NCBI RefSeq assembly: GCF_040024445.1
Contig: NZ_CP157276.1
Coordinates: forward strand, 4,588,001-4,652,000
Source: Prescottella soli
Lineage (GTDB): Bacteria; Actinomycetota; Actinomycetes; Mycobacteriales; Mycobacteriaceae
Direction: 5' to 3'
DNA length: 64,000 bases
The notes beneath the pieces were generated by a model. It was not told where the DNA came from and made no database searches. It saw only the letters and a program-made list of their open reading frames with translations. Within the stretch, counting starts at the first letter, position 1; each line of letters starts with the position of its first letter. Made by a program: the position numbers and the translations under genes. Of the stretch, positions 16,579 through 24,943 are shown in pieces.

Positions 16579-17250
16579 CTATCGAACCCTGTCGAACGTC
16601 AGCTCGGCGGGAAGCCGGGCCGACCCCTCGTTCCATCCGACCCAGTGGGTTCCGGTGATCTCGGCCAGGAGAAACGGTCCGGACCGCCAGAAACTGTGGG
16701 TGGGTTCGTCGAACACGTACCAACCCTGCAGCCACAGCGGCGTGGCTCGATCCGGCAGGCCCGACGCGGCCAGTGCCGTCGCGTTGTCGGCGACGACCAG
16801 GTTGCGGCAGCCCATCACGGTCTCCTGCAGCACGAACGACGTCAGGAAATGCTCCAGCGTCGGGGCGAGTTCGACATAGTCGTCCGTGTCGACGTCATCC
16901 CACATCCAGTGCGCATTGCTGAACACGGCCGATGTATCCGTCCCGGCCGCCACCCGGCAGGTCCAGCTGTCCTGGTTCTCGCGCAGGAAGTCGATGGTGC
17001 CGCCGTTCGTCGCCAGGTCGGCCGCGCGAACGAGCGCGTCCTGGTGCTGGAAGATCATCGGCGAGTCCGGCAGGTGTTCTTCGGGATCCCGACTCGGCCA
17101 ACGGCCCGCGAAGGCGTACAGCTCCCTCAACGCGGACGGCAGGGACGCCGGCAGGTCGGCGTCGGGGGAGCCGTACCCGGGGCTTCGACCGCCGTACCAG
17201 GCGACCAGAAAGTCCTTCAGCCACTTCGTGGTTCCGTCCGAGACACGCAT
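16579..17250 (-). CDS. Uncharacterised protein, possibly SUKH (SMI1/KNR4)-like
   Basis: Soluble 223-residue protein with no signal peptide or membrane helix. The segment LPASLPSALRELYAFAGRWP (about residues 32-51), the later FLRENQDSWTCRVAAGTD and a run of Trp/Asp-rich sequence (AHWMWDDVDTDDYVE) are reminiscent of SUKH/SMI1 proteins, many of which are immunity proteins or interaction modules. That assignment is tentative. Start ATG at 17250 is 4 bp after the LCP gene stop, so it could be co-transcribed with it; longer readings run back into the LCP gene. No toxin gene is adjacent. Confidence 0.6.
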   Translation of the reverse strand: MRVSDGTTKWLKDFLVAWYGGRSPGYGSPDADLPASLPSALRELYAFAGRWPSRDPEEHLPDSPMIFQHQDALVRAADLATNGGTIDFLRENQDSWTCRVAAGTDTSAVFSNAHWMWDDVDTDDYVELAPTLEHFLTSFVLQETVMGCRNLVVADNATALAASGLPDRATPLWLQGWYVFDEPTHSFWRSGPFLLAEITGTHWVGWNEGSARLPAELTFDRVR

Positions 17251-17254
17251 CCCG

Positions 17255-18802
17255 TCAATTGACACAGCGCGGACCCTTGTTCCCCGCGTCGATCGGGGGA
17301 CCGGGTTCGACGGGGGTGGGCGAGGTACCGGCGCTCGAAATGCCGTCCGAGGCCGCGCCGGACGACGAGGACCCGGACGGGCTCTTGTAGTCACCGGCGA
17401 GGACGACGCGGACCTCGCCCGACGCGAGGGAGGAGTCGGTTTCGACCGGCAGCCCGCCGAGCGTCACGGAGACGGCCTGCGCGGCCTTGCTACCGGACTT
17501 GTTCGCGAACACCGTGGTTCGCGTGACGGACTTGCCGGTGTTGTTGCCGACGTTGCCGAGGCCGAAACCCTTGTTCTCGAGGATGGTGGCGGCGTTCGCG
17601 GCGAGGCCACCGATGCTGCTGTCGTTGGCGACGTCGACGGTGATGGAGGAGACGTCGATGTCGGGCATCGTCGTCGGGACCGCCGAGGTGGTCGTCTCGG
17701 CGTCGTCCGCCGGGTCCTCGCCGACGAGTCCGGCGACGTACTTGCGGACGGCCTTGGGGTCGACCTGGACGATCGACTCGCCGTAGTCGGTCATGGCGTT
17801 GATGTCGACGACCGGGACGGTCTCGAACTTGACGGCGCCGCCCGCGAGGCCCTGCAGTTGGGTGGCGAAATCGATGATGTCCCAGTCGGAGTCGAGCACC
17901 ACGGACCGCTGGACGGCCGCGGTCAGCTGGTTCAGCTTGCTGGGGTTGGTGAGTGTCTTCGCGCTCAGCACCTGCTGGACCAGGGACGCCATGAACACCT
18001 GCTGCCGGACGATCCGATCGAGGTCACCGCGGGGCAGGTCGTGACGCTGGCGGACGAAGCTGAGGGCGTCGGAGCCGCTCAGCTTCTGCTCGCCGGCCGG
18101 GAACTTGGCACCCGAGAGCGGTTCGTCGACAGGCGCGTTGAGGCACACGTCGACGCCGCCGACGGCGTCCGTGAGCAGAACGAATCCGAGCAGGCCGATC
18201 TCCGCGTAGTGGTCGACGGTGATGCCGGTGAGCTTCGCGACCGACTTGATGAGCGCCTCGCGGCCGGCTTGGGTGGATTCCTTGTCGGCCGTGGCGTCCG
18301 ACTTGCCGTCCTCGATCAGCTTCTGTCGTTCGATCTCCTTGGTGGCGCCGTAGGCCGCGTTGATCTTCGACATCCCGATCCCGGGCACCTCGACGTACGC
18401 GTCGCGGGGGATGGAGATGGCGGTGGCGGAACCGCCGTCGTTGGGGACCCGGACGAGGACGATCGTGTCGGTGTTGGACGCCACCTCGTCGCCGGCGCGC
18501 AGCGCGGCGAGCTCGGATTGACTGAGGGGATTTCCGTGGGCGTCGGTGCGACTGTCGGTACCCACGAGGAGGATGTCGACGGCGCCGTCCTTGCCTCCAC
18601 CCAGTCCGAGTCCGCCGGCCGTGGCGAGGCTCGACCGCAGCGAATCGACACTGCGCCAGGCGAATCCGGTGACCACGAGCACGAGGACCGCCGCAATCGC
18701 GATGGCGATCTGGATGCGCGAGACCCGGGCAGGCAGTCTCGGCACCTCCCGTGTGGTGGGCTCCTGCGGCACGTGTGCGCCTCCATGACGGTCGGTTTTC
18801 AT
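17255..18802 (-). CDS. LytR-CpsA-Psr (LCP) family cell-wall ligase
   Basis: Membrane-anchored protein of 515 residues that in mycolate bacteria attaches arabinogalactan to peptidoglycan. A cytoplasmic basic N-terminus is followed by one helix (about 30-50). The LCP domain (about 75-250) contains DILLVGTDSRTD, the arginine-bearing AISIPRDAYVEVPG, KINAAYG and SFVRQRHDLPRGDLDR. A LytR_C domain lies at about 375-460, and the end is Ser/Pro-rich. ATG at 18802 is chosen; further upstream the frame overlaps the divergent rmlD gene. The neighbours rmlD and wbbL make the linker sugar unit on which this enzyme's substrate is built. Confidence 0.93.
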   Translation of the reverse strand: MKTDRHGGAHVPQEPTTREVPRLPARVSRIQIAIAIAAVLVLVVTGFAWRSVDSLRSSLATAGGLGLGGGKDGAVDILLVGTDSRTDAHGNPLSQSELAALRAGDEVASNTDTIVLVRVPNDGGSATAISIPRDAYVEVPGIGMSKINAAYGATKEIERQKLIEDGKSDATADKESTQAGREALIKSVAKLTGITVDHYAEIGLLGFVLLTDAVGGVDVCLNAPVDEPLSGAKFPAGEQKLSGSDALSFVRQRHDLPRGDLDRIVRQQVFMASLVQQVLSAKTLTNPSKLNQLTAAVQRSVVLDSDWDIIDFATQLQGLAGGAVKFETVPVVDINAMTDYGESIVQVDPKAVRKYVAGLVGEDPADDAETTTSAVPTTMPDIDVSSITVDVANDSSIGGLAANAATILENKGFGLGNVGNNTGKSVTRTTVFANKSGSKAAQAVSVTLGGLPVETDSSLASGEVRVVLAGDYKSPSGSSSSGAASDGISSAGTSPTPVEPGPPIDAGNKGPRCVN

Positions 18803-18857
18803 ACTGTCGTCAAGGCTACTGGTCTTCTCCGCTCGGCACGCGATACAGCTGTCCGGC

Positions 18858-19733
18858 GTGCCAGACTCGGCAGCTGTGACGACTCTTCTTGTGACGGGCG
18901 CGCGGGGACAGCTGGGAAGCCAGTTGCTGCGGTGCGCGGAATCCGCCGACGTCCCCGTATCCGCAGTGGGCTCTGCCGAACTCGACATCACCGATCGCGG
19001 TGCCGTGGACTCGTGGGTCCGGCCGGATTCGGTGGTCGTCAACTGCGCGGCGTACACGGCGGTCGACGCGGCCGAGTCCGACGAGGAGGCCGCCGCGGCG
19101 GTCAACGAGATCGGGGTGCGGAACCTGGCGTCGGCGTGTGCGCGAGCGGGTGCGCGCCTGGTCCACGTCTCGACCGACTACGTGTTCGCCGGTGACGCGC
19201 ACACACCGTACGAGCCGGATGCTCCGACCGGTCCGAGGACCGCGTACGGGCGGACCAAGCTCGCCGGCGAGCGGGCGATCCACGAGGTGTCGCCGAACGC
19301 GCAGATCGTCCGGACGGCATGGGTGTACACCGGCGCGGGCAACGACTTCGTGGCGACGATGCTGCGGCTCGAACGCGAGCGCGACACCGTCCAGGTCGTG
19401 AACGACCAGACGGGCTCGCCCACGTACTCGGCGGATCTGGCGGCCGGGCTGTTCGAACTCGCCCGCACCGGGGTCACGGGTGCGACGGGCGTCACGACGC
19501 TGCATGCGACCAACACCGGCTCCGCGACGTGGTTCGACCTGGCCCGCGCGGTGTTCGCCGGGGTCGGCGCCGACCCCGAGCGCGTGTTGCCCTGCACCAG
19601 TGCGGAGTTCGTGCGCCCGGCGCCGCGGCCGTCGTACTCGGTGCTCTCGCCGACGGCGTGGGCGGCCGCCGGACTGACGCCGTTGCGACCCTGGCGGGAC
19701 GCTCTGGCCGACGCGCTGTCGCGGCTCGAGTGA
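18858..19733 (+). CDS. rmlD: dTDP-4-dehydrorhamnose reductase (RmlD)
   Basis: Last step of dTDP-L-rhamnose synthesis, using NADPH; rhamnose is part of the arabinogalactan linker. 291 residues with nucleotide-binding GARGQLGS, VVNCAAYTAVDAAE, VSTDYVFAG and the catalytic YGRTKLAGE (YxxxK). The GTG at 18858 follows TACAGC by 8 nt; GTG at 18876 is a possible shorter start. It is divergent from the LCP gene and leads a cell-wall gene run with wbbL and the guanylyltransferase. Confidence 0.95.
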   Translation: MPDSAAVTTLLVTGARGQLGSQLLRCAESADVPVSAVGSAELDITDRGAVDSWVRPDSVVVNCAAYTAVDAAESDEEAAAAVNEIGVRNLASACARAGARLVHVSTDYVFAGDAHTPYEPDAPTGPRTAYGRTKLAGERAIHEVSPNAQIVRTAWVYTGAGNDFVATMLRLERERDTVQVVNDQTGSPTYSADLAAGLFELARTGVTGATGVTTLHATNTGSATWFDLARAVFAGVGADPERVLPCTSAEFVRPAPRPSYSVLSPTAWAAAGLTPLRPWRDALADALSRLE

Positions 19734-19754
19734 GGACGAAGCGGGCTTTCGGGC

Positions 19755-19760
19755 TACGCT
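19755..19760 (+). promoter_or_regulatory. -10 hexamer TACGCT before wbbL
   Basis: TACGCT ends 7 nt before the GTG at 19768; no ribosome-binding site intervenes. Confidence 0.4.
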
Positions 19761-19767
19761 TGCCCGC

Positions 19768-20670
19768 GTGAGTTCGAAGCTGGCCGTGGTGACGGTGACC
19801 TACTCGCCCGGCGAGCATCTGGAGCATTTCCTGAGCACGCTGGCCGACGCGACTGTCGAGAATCCGCAGGTCATCCTGGCAGACAACGGGTCCACCGACG
19901 GTGCACCCGAGGCTGCCGCGGCTGCTCACGATCACGTCCGGCTGCTGCGCACGGGTGGAAACATCGGCTACGGCGGTGCGATCAACCGCGCCGTCGCCGA
20001 GGTCGACCGCGACATCGAGTTCGTCGTCGTCGTCAATCCCGACGTGCGCTGGTCGCCGGGTTCCATCGACCAACTTCTGGCCGCGGCGGAGCGGTGGCCG
20101 CGGGCCGGTGCCCTCGGCCCGATGGTCCGCGAGCCCGACGGGAGTGTGTATCCGTCGGCGCGGCGGGTGCCCGACCTGGTCTCCGGCGCCGGGCACGCCG
20201 TCCTCGGCTCGGTGTGGCCGTCCAACCCGTGGACGCAGGCGTACCGCCAGGAGAACGAGACGATCACCGAGCGCTCGGCGGGCTGGCTGTCGGGCTCGTG
20301 CCTGCTGCTGCGCCGGGCCGCCTTCGACTCGATCGACGGATTCGACTCGCGCTACTTCATGTACATGGAGGACGTCGACCTGGGGGACCGGCTCGGCAAG
20401 GCGGGCTGGCTCAACATCTTCGTGCCGTCGGCCGAGGTGACCCACGCCAAGGGGCACGCCGCGGGCCGGCATCCCGAGTTGATGCTGCCCGCCCATCATC
20501 AGAGCGCCTACCGCTTCCAGGCCGACCGTCATCCTGCGTGGTGGCAGGCACCGCTGCGGTGGGCGCTGCGGGGCGGACTCGCCCTGCGTTCAAAACTCGC
20601 GGTCGCGGCTGCCGTTCGTCGGCGCAGCGCCGACGAGCGTCGAGAAATCGAGATTGAGGGGAAAGCATGA
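19768..20670 (+). CDS. wbbL: dTDP-Rha:GlcNAc-PP-decaprenol rhamnosyltransferase (WbbL)
   Basis: GT2-type glycosyltransferase of 300 residues that adds rhamnose to GlcNAc-diphospho-decaprenol, forming the arabinogalactan linker unit on the inner face of the membrane. GT-A features: AVVTVTYSPGEHLEHFL, ADNGSTDGAPE, VVVNPDVRW in place of the DXD, and the acceptor-site YMEDVDLGDRLGKAGW. No membrane helix is evident. It uses the product of rmlD just upstream. The stop overlaps the next gene's ATG by 4 bp (ATGA). Confidence 0.93.
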   Translation: MSSKLAVVTVTYSPGEHLEHFLSTLADATVENPQVILADNGSTDGAPEAAAAAHDHVRLLRTGGNIGYGGAINRAVAEVDRDIEFVVVVNPDVRWSPGSIDQLLAAAERWPRAGALGPMVREPDGSVYPSARRVPDLVSGAGHAVLGSVWPSNPWTQAYRQENETITERSAGWLSGSCLLLRRAAFDSIDGFDSRYFMYMEDVDLGDRLGKAGWLNIFVPSAEVTHAKGHAAGRHPELMLPAHHQSAYRFQADRHPAWWQAPLRWALRGGLALRSKLAVAAAVRRRSADERREIEIEGKA

Positions 20671-21746
20671 CAACTGCTTCGGCGACCGATGCCGTCATTC
20701 TGGTGGGAGGCCAGGGCACCCGACTGCGTCCGCTGACGCTGTCCGCGCCCAAGCCGATGCTCCCCACCGCGGGCGTCCCCTTCCTGACGCACCTGCTCGC
20801 TCGCATCAAGCAGGCCGGCATCACGCACGTCGTGCTCGGCACCTCGTTCAAGGCCGAGGTCTTCGAGGAGCACTTCGGCGACGGCAGCGACCTGGGACTC
20901 GAGATCGAGTACGTCACCGAGGTCGAGCCGATGGGCACCGGCGGCGGTATCCGCAACGTGCTGCCCAGCCTGCGGGCCGACAACATCATGGTCTTCAACG
21001 GCGACGTCCTGGGCGGCACCGATCTGGGCGCCGTCCTCGACACCCACCACCGGACCAACGCGGACGTCACCCTGCACCTCGTGCGGGTCGGCGATCCCCG
21101 CGCCTTCGGTTGTGTGCCCACCGACGACGACGGCCGTGTGAAGGCGTTCCTCGAGAAGACGCAGGATCCGCCGACCGACCAGATCAACGCGGGCTGCTAC
21201 GTGTTCCGCCGCGAGATCATCGAGAAGATCCCGTCGGATCGCCCGGTCTCGGTCGAGCGCGAGGTGTTCCCCGCGCTGCTCACCGACGGGGCGCGCGTGT
21301 TCGGTCACGTCGACAGCTCCTACTGGCGCGACATGGGCACCCCCGACGACTTCGTGCGTGGCTCCGCGGATCTGGTGCGCGGCATCGCGCCGTCGCCCGC
21401 CCTCGACGGTCCGCGCGGCGAGTCGCTCGTCCACCCCGGCGCCGGTGTGGCGCCCGGCGCGCTGCTGATCGGCGGCACCGTCGTCGGCCGCGGCGCCGAG
21501 GTCGGCGCGGGCGCCCGCCTCGACGGCGCGGTGCTGTTCGACGGCGCGCAGGTGGAGGCCGGCGCGGTGATCGAGCGGTCGATCATCGGCTTCGGCGCCC
21601 GCATCGGTCCGCGTGCGCTGGTGCGCGACGCGGTGATCGGTGACGGCGCGGACATCGGTGCCCGGTGCGAACTGATCAGCGGTGCCCGGGTGTGGCCCGG
21701 CGTCGCGCTCCCGGACGGCGGCGTGCGGTTCAGCACCGACGTGTGA
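20667..21746 (+). CDS. manC: Mannose-1-phosphate guanylyltransferase
   Basis: Forms GDP-mannose from mannose-1-phosphate and GTP for lipomannan, PIM and glycoprotein synthesis. 359 residues: nucleotidyltransferase domain with LVGGQGTRLRPLT near the start, MLPTAGVPFL and VFNGDVLGG, followed by a left-handed beta-helix of hexapeptide-like repeats (about 255-350). Coupled to wbbL by a 4-bp overlap. The mutase (manB) and isomerase (manA) that supply its substrate lie 18-21 kb downstream, on the other side of the aromatic block. Confidence 0.92.
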   Translation: MTTASATDAVILVGGQGTRLRPLTLSAPKPMLPTAGVPFLTHLLARIKQAGITHVVLGTSFKAEVFEEHFGDGSDLGLEIEYVTEVEPMGTGGGIRNVLPSLRADNIMVFNGDVLGGTDLGAVLDTHHRTNADVTLHLVRVGDPRAFGCVPTDDDGRVKAFLEKTQDPPTDQINAGCYVFRREIIEKIPSDRPVSVEREVFPALLTDGARVFGHVDSSYWRDMGTPDDFVRGSADLVRGIAPSPALDGPRGESLVHPGAGVAPGALLIGGTVVGRGAEVGAGARLDGAVLFDGAQVEAGAVIERSIIGFGARIGPRALVRDAVIGDGADIGARCELISGARVWPGVALPDGGVRFSTDV

Positions 21747-21795
21747 TTGCGCACGGATCCGGCTTCTTTAGCTCTGCTACTGAAATACTGGGGGC

Positions 21796-22572
21796 ATGAT
21801 GTCGCAGGAACCCGTATTCCACAGGTACGTCGCCCTGGGTGACTCGTTCACCGAGGGCGTCGGCGACCCCGACCCGACCCGCCCGAACGGCCTGCGTGGC
21901 TGGGCGGACCGGGTGGCAGAGGAACTCGCCCAGCGCAGCGCCGACTTCGGGTACGCCAACCTCGCCATCCGGGGCCGGCTGCTGGGGCCGATCGTCGACG
22001 AGCAGCTCGACGCGGCGATCGCGCTCGAGCCCGACCTGGTGACCATCTACGCCGGCGGCAACGACTTCATGCGTCCAAAGATCGACATCGACGCGCTGGT
22101 CGCGCGCTACGACGAGGCGATCGGCAAGCTCGCCGCCACCGGGGCCACCGTGCTGGTGTGGACGGCGTACGACGCCGGCTGGGCGACGGTGTTCGGCAAG
22201 CTCCGGGGACGTTCGGCGATCTACAACGAGCTGGTCCGCGAGGTCGCCGACCGGCACGGCGCGAGGGTCGTCGACTTCTGGCGGTTCGACGAGTACCAGG
22301 ACCTGCGCATGTGGGACTGGGATCGGTTGCACATGTCGACCCCGGGTCACCAGAACATGGCGATCCGCGTTCTCGAGACCCTCGGCGTCGAGCATCACAT
22401 CGTGATGGATTCGCTCGGCCCGGACCTGCTCACCGACAAGGCGTCGCGGCGCAGCGCGGACCTGAAGTGGACGAGGGAGTTCCTGATCCCGTGGATCGGA
22501 CGTCGGGTGCGTGGCACGTCGTCGGGTGACGGCGTCACCGCCAAGCGGCCCGCCCTCGCCCCCATACGCTGA
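21796..22572 (+). CDS. SGNH/GDSL-family hydrolase
   Basis: Esterase-type protein of 258 residues. Block I is YVALGDSFTEGVGD with the catalytic Ser, block III is YAGGNDFM, and the His lies in WDRLHMSTPGH. No signal peptide is seen, so it is probably cytosolic. Substrate unknown; acyl groups on lipids or sugars would suit the cell-wall neighbours. ATG at 21796 is followed directly by a second ATG at 21799. A very strong terminator follows the gene and marks the edge of the core block. Confidence 0.9.
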   Translation: MMSQEPVFHRYVALGDSFTEGVGDPDPTRPNGLRGWADRVAEELAQRSADFGYANLAIRGRLLGPIVDEQLDAAIALEPDLVTIYAGGNDFMRPKIDIDALVARYDEAIGKLAATGATVLVWTAYDAGWATVFGKLRGRSAIYNELVREVADRHGARVVDFWRFDEYQDLRMWDWDRLHMSTPGHQNMAIRVLETLGVEHHIVMDSLGPDLLTDKASRRSADLKWTREFLIPWIGRRVRGTSSGDGVTAKRPALAPIR

Positions 22573-22584
22573 CGCCCGTCCACT

Positions 22585-22630
22585 GACGACGAAAGGCCGA
22601 CCGGAAGAATCCGGTCGGCCTTTCGTCGTC
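22585..22630. terminator. Perfect 20-bp hairpin, bidirectional terminator
   Basis: Arms 22585-22604 and 22611-22630 are perfect complements around AAGAAT; the stem includes AAAGG/CCTTT so T runs occur on both strands. It separates the convergent SGNH hydrolase and transporter genes. Confidence 0.92.
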
Positions 22631-22641
22631 GTCGGGTGTCG

Positions 22642-23925
22642 TCAGTCGGTGCCGAGGTTCCGGGTCGAGGAGATAGCGACCAGGCCGATCAGGCCGACGA
22701 GCGCGAAGGCGTAGAAGCCCCACGGCACCGCGTACCCGGCGCCGAGCAGCGCGCCGCCGAGGATCGGGCCGCAGATGGCACCCACGCGGCCGACGCCCGC
22801 CGACCACCCCAGGCCGGTCGCGCGGATGTTCGCGGGGTGGTTGGCGCTGGTGAAGGCGTACACGAGCACCTGTGCGCTGAACACGAAGCAGCCGGCCAGG
22901 AAGACCATGACGTAGATGCCGGCCGAGACCTTGATGCTGAGCAGCGCGAGGAACAGGGCGGCACCGGCGAACCACACGATGGCGGCGGTGCGCGGGCCGA
23001 CCTTGTCGGCGACGCGGCCGGCGATCAGGAGTCCGACGACGGCGCCCGCGTTGAGGACGAGCAGGAAGGTCAGGGCGGCGCCGAGTTCGTAGCCGGCCTC
23101 GCGCATGATCGTCGGCAGCCACGTGTTGAGGCCGTAGACCAGCAGCAGGCCCATGAACGAGGTGACCCAGATGGCGATGCTGTTGCGCAGGAACTTCGCG
23201 GAGAACAGCGTGCGCACCGGGTCGGTGGCCGTCGCGACGGGCGCGTCGGCGGCCGGTGTCGCCTCGAGCTCGAAGCCGTACTGCGCGGCGATGCTCTCTG
23301 CCTCGTCCCGACGGCCCTTGGAGAGCAGGTACGACGGCGATTCGGGCAGGTACCGGATCATCAGCGGGATCAGCACGAGCGCGGGCGCGGCGCCGACGAC
23401 GAACATGGAGTGCCAGCCGAACGGGTCGATCAGCACGAGGGCGAGAGCCGCGGTGGCCACGGCGCCGACGTGGTAACCGGTCATGAGCATCGTCGACGCG
23501 GAACCGCCGCCCTGCTTCTTCGAAAACTCGTTGACCAGAGCCAACGCGGTCGGCAGGCAGCCGCCGAGCCCGATGCCGGCGAGGAAGCGCAGCAGACCGA
23601 AGACGAACGGGTTGGGGGCGACCGCGCACAGCAGCGTCAGCACCGAGAAGGCGGCGACCGCGTAGATCAGCGCCCGGCGGCGGCCGATGACGTCGGTGAG
23701 GGTGCCGATGATGAGCGCGCCGATCGTCATGCCGATCAGGCCGAACGTCGAGATCGTGGTGATCGCGCTGGTGCTGAGGTTCCAGTCGCCGTACTCGCGC
23801 AGCGACGGGATGACCGCACCCAGGACTACGAGATCGAATCCGTCGAGGAGGACGGCGATCCAACACAGCGGGGCGACCCACATCGCGGCTCGACGGCGTG
23901 TCGCGGGTCGTTCGATGGTGCTCAT
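22642..23925 (-). CDS. MFS aromatic-acid:H+ symporter (PcaK/BenK type)
   Basis: Major facilitator of 427 residues with 12 predicted helices. LCWIAVLLDGFDLVVLGAVI in helix 1 has the DGFD signature of aromatic-acid symporters, and a family A motif (GTLTDVIGRRRAL) follows helix 2; ESPSYLLSKGR lies at the central loop. Probable uptake of 4-hydroxybenzoate and/or protocatechuate. ATG at 23925 has GGAG 5 nt upstream. A perfect 15-bp operator lies 22 bp before the start and matches sites at the pcaH and pcaI promoters, placing the gene in the same regulon. It is divergent from the pobR-like gene. Confidence 0.9.
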   Translation of the reverse strand: MSTIERPATRRRAAMWVAPLCWIAVLLDGFDLVVLGAVIPSLREYGDWNLSTSAITTISTFGLIGMTIGALIIGTLTDVIGRRRALIYAVAAFSVLTLLCAVAPNPFVFGLLRFLAGIGLGGCLPTALALVNEFSKKQGGGSASTMLMTGYHVGAVATAALALVLIDPFGWHSMFVVGAAPALVLIPLMIRYLPESPSYLLSKGRRDEAESIAAQYGFELEATPAADAPVATATDPVRTLFSAKFLRNSIAIWVTSFMGLLLVYGLNTWLPTIMREAGYELGAALTFLLVLNAGAVVGLLIAGRVADKVGPRTAAIVWFAGAALFLALLSIKVSAGIYVMVFLAGCFVFSAQVLVYAFTSANHPANIRATGLGWSAGVGRVGAICGPILGGALLGAGYAVPWGFYAFALVGLIGLVAISSTRNLGTD

Positions 23926-23947
23926 TCGATCTCCAGAAGCCCAAGGT

Positions 23948-23962
23948 GTTCGCAATGCGAAC
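23948..23962. promoter_or_regulatory. Perfect operator palindrome before the aromatic-acid transporter
   Basis: GTTCGCAATGCGAAC, 7-base arms around one A. It agrees at 13 of 15 positions with each of two sites in the pcaH-pcaI intergenic region (33271-33285 and 33351-33365). Best explanation: binding site of the IclR-type PcaR encoded in the pca operon. Confidence 0.7.
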
Positions 23963-24088
23963 CACCGTTCATTTCAAGAACGCGGCAATTGTTGGTTGGA
24001 TCACACGGCAAAGTCAAACTGCAGACCTCTGGGTCTGATATAGCCCCGCCTGGCGTCCGTGCGGGCGCCGGGCGGCGACACTGGACGG

Positions 24089-24835
24089 GTGAGTGACGCG
24101 AACGAATCCGGCCGCAGCATGCTCGGACGGGCATTTCATGTGCTCGACACCTTCTCGGCCGAGCGGCCCCGGCTGACGCAGTCGGAGCTGAGCCGCCGCA
24201 CCGGGCTTCCGCTCCCGACCGTGCACCGGCTGTGTGCGCAACTCGTGGAGCACGGTGCCCTCGAACGCGACGGCGAGGGGCGGTACGAGATCGGTGTCCG
24301 GCTGTGGGAGCTGGGGGCACTCGCGCCACGCGCGCACGGCCTGCGTCAGGTGGCCATGCCGTACCTCGAAGACCTCTACGAGGCGACCCGCGAGAACGTG
24401 CAGTTGATCGTCCGGGACGGGCTCGAGGCCCTCTACGTGGAACGGCTGTCGGCGCGGGGTGCGGTGGCGGTGGTCGGCCGAGCCGGTGGCCGCCTGCCGC
24501 TGCACGCGTCGAGCGGCGGTCTCGTGCTCCTCGCGCACGGCGGCCCGGGGCTGCTCGGCGAGGTGCTGGCCGCGGGGCTCGAGCGGTTCACGCCCAACAC
24601 CATCACGGCGGAGCACCGGCTGCGGCAGACCCTCGACGAGATCCGCCGGACCGGGTTCATCGTGTGCCGCGAGCACCTGAACATCGGCACGCTGGCGGTC
24701 GCGGCGCCGATCCTGCGCCCCGGCGGCGACGTGGTCGCGTCGATCTCCGTCGTGGTCGGCGCGGCCGCCGATCCCGCGCCGCTGATCCCCGCGCTGCGGG
24801 CCGCGGCGCGGGGAATCTCGCGCAATCTCGCGTGA
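24089..24835 (+). CDS. pobR: IclR-family regulator, probable PobR
   Basis: Transcription factor of 248 residues: N-terminal winged helix (about 8-70; LTQSELSRRTGLPLPTVHRL) and C-terminal IclR effector domain (about 80-245). It is encoded directly upstream of pobA in the same direction, so it probably activates pobA in response to 4-hydroxybenzoate. GTG at 24089 is chosen: GACACT lies 6 nt upstream as a leaderless -10, and the earlier ATG at 24059 would add unrelated residues. A perfect palindrome between this gene and pobA is the likely binding site. Confidence 0.85.
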   Translation: MSDANESGRSMLGRAFHVLDTFSAERPRLTQSELSRRTGLPLPTVHRLCAQLVEHGALERDGEGRYEIGVRLWELGALAPRAHGLRQVAMPYLEDLYEATRENVQLIVRDGLEALYVERLSARGAVAVVGRAGGRLPLHASSGGLVLLAHGGPGLLGEVLAAGLERFTPNTITAEHRLRQTLDEIRRTGFIVCREHLNIGTLAVAAPILRPGGDVVASISVVVGAAADPAPLIPALRAAARGISRNLA

Positions 24836-24859
24836 CGCACGTCTCGTTCCCGGATTCGT

Positions 24860-24876
24860 CTTTCACTGAGTGAAAG
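24860..24876. promoter_or_regulatory. Perfect palindrome before pobA, candidate PobR operator
   Basis: CTTTCACTGAGTGAAAG: 8-base arms around one G, 25 bp after the pobR-like stop and 67 bp before the pobA start. It differs from the GTTCGCAATG-type sites, suggesting that pobA answers to its own regulator. Confidence 0.6.
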
Positions 24877-24943
24877 TCCGTCTGTCGCCTCGGTCGGAAC
24901 GCCGGGACAGTGTTGGCGATCACGATCTACCGAGGAGATGACC

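Noticed and set aside
22585-22630. Hairpin at the edge of the aromatic block as an attachment site
   Set aside because: It is a perfect stem with T runs between convergent genes, best read as a terminator; no integrase, transposase or matching direct repeat at 34817-34843 was seen.
24938-24943. ATG at 24938 as the pobA start
   Set aside because: It would leave almost no distance from GAGGAG; the ATG at 24944 has normal spacing.
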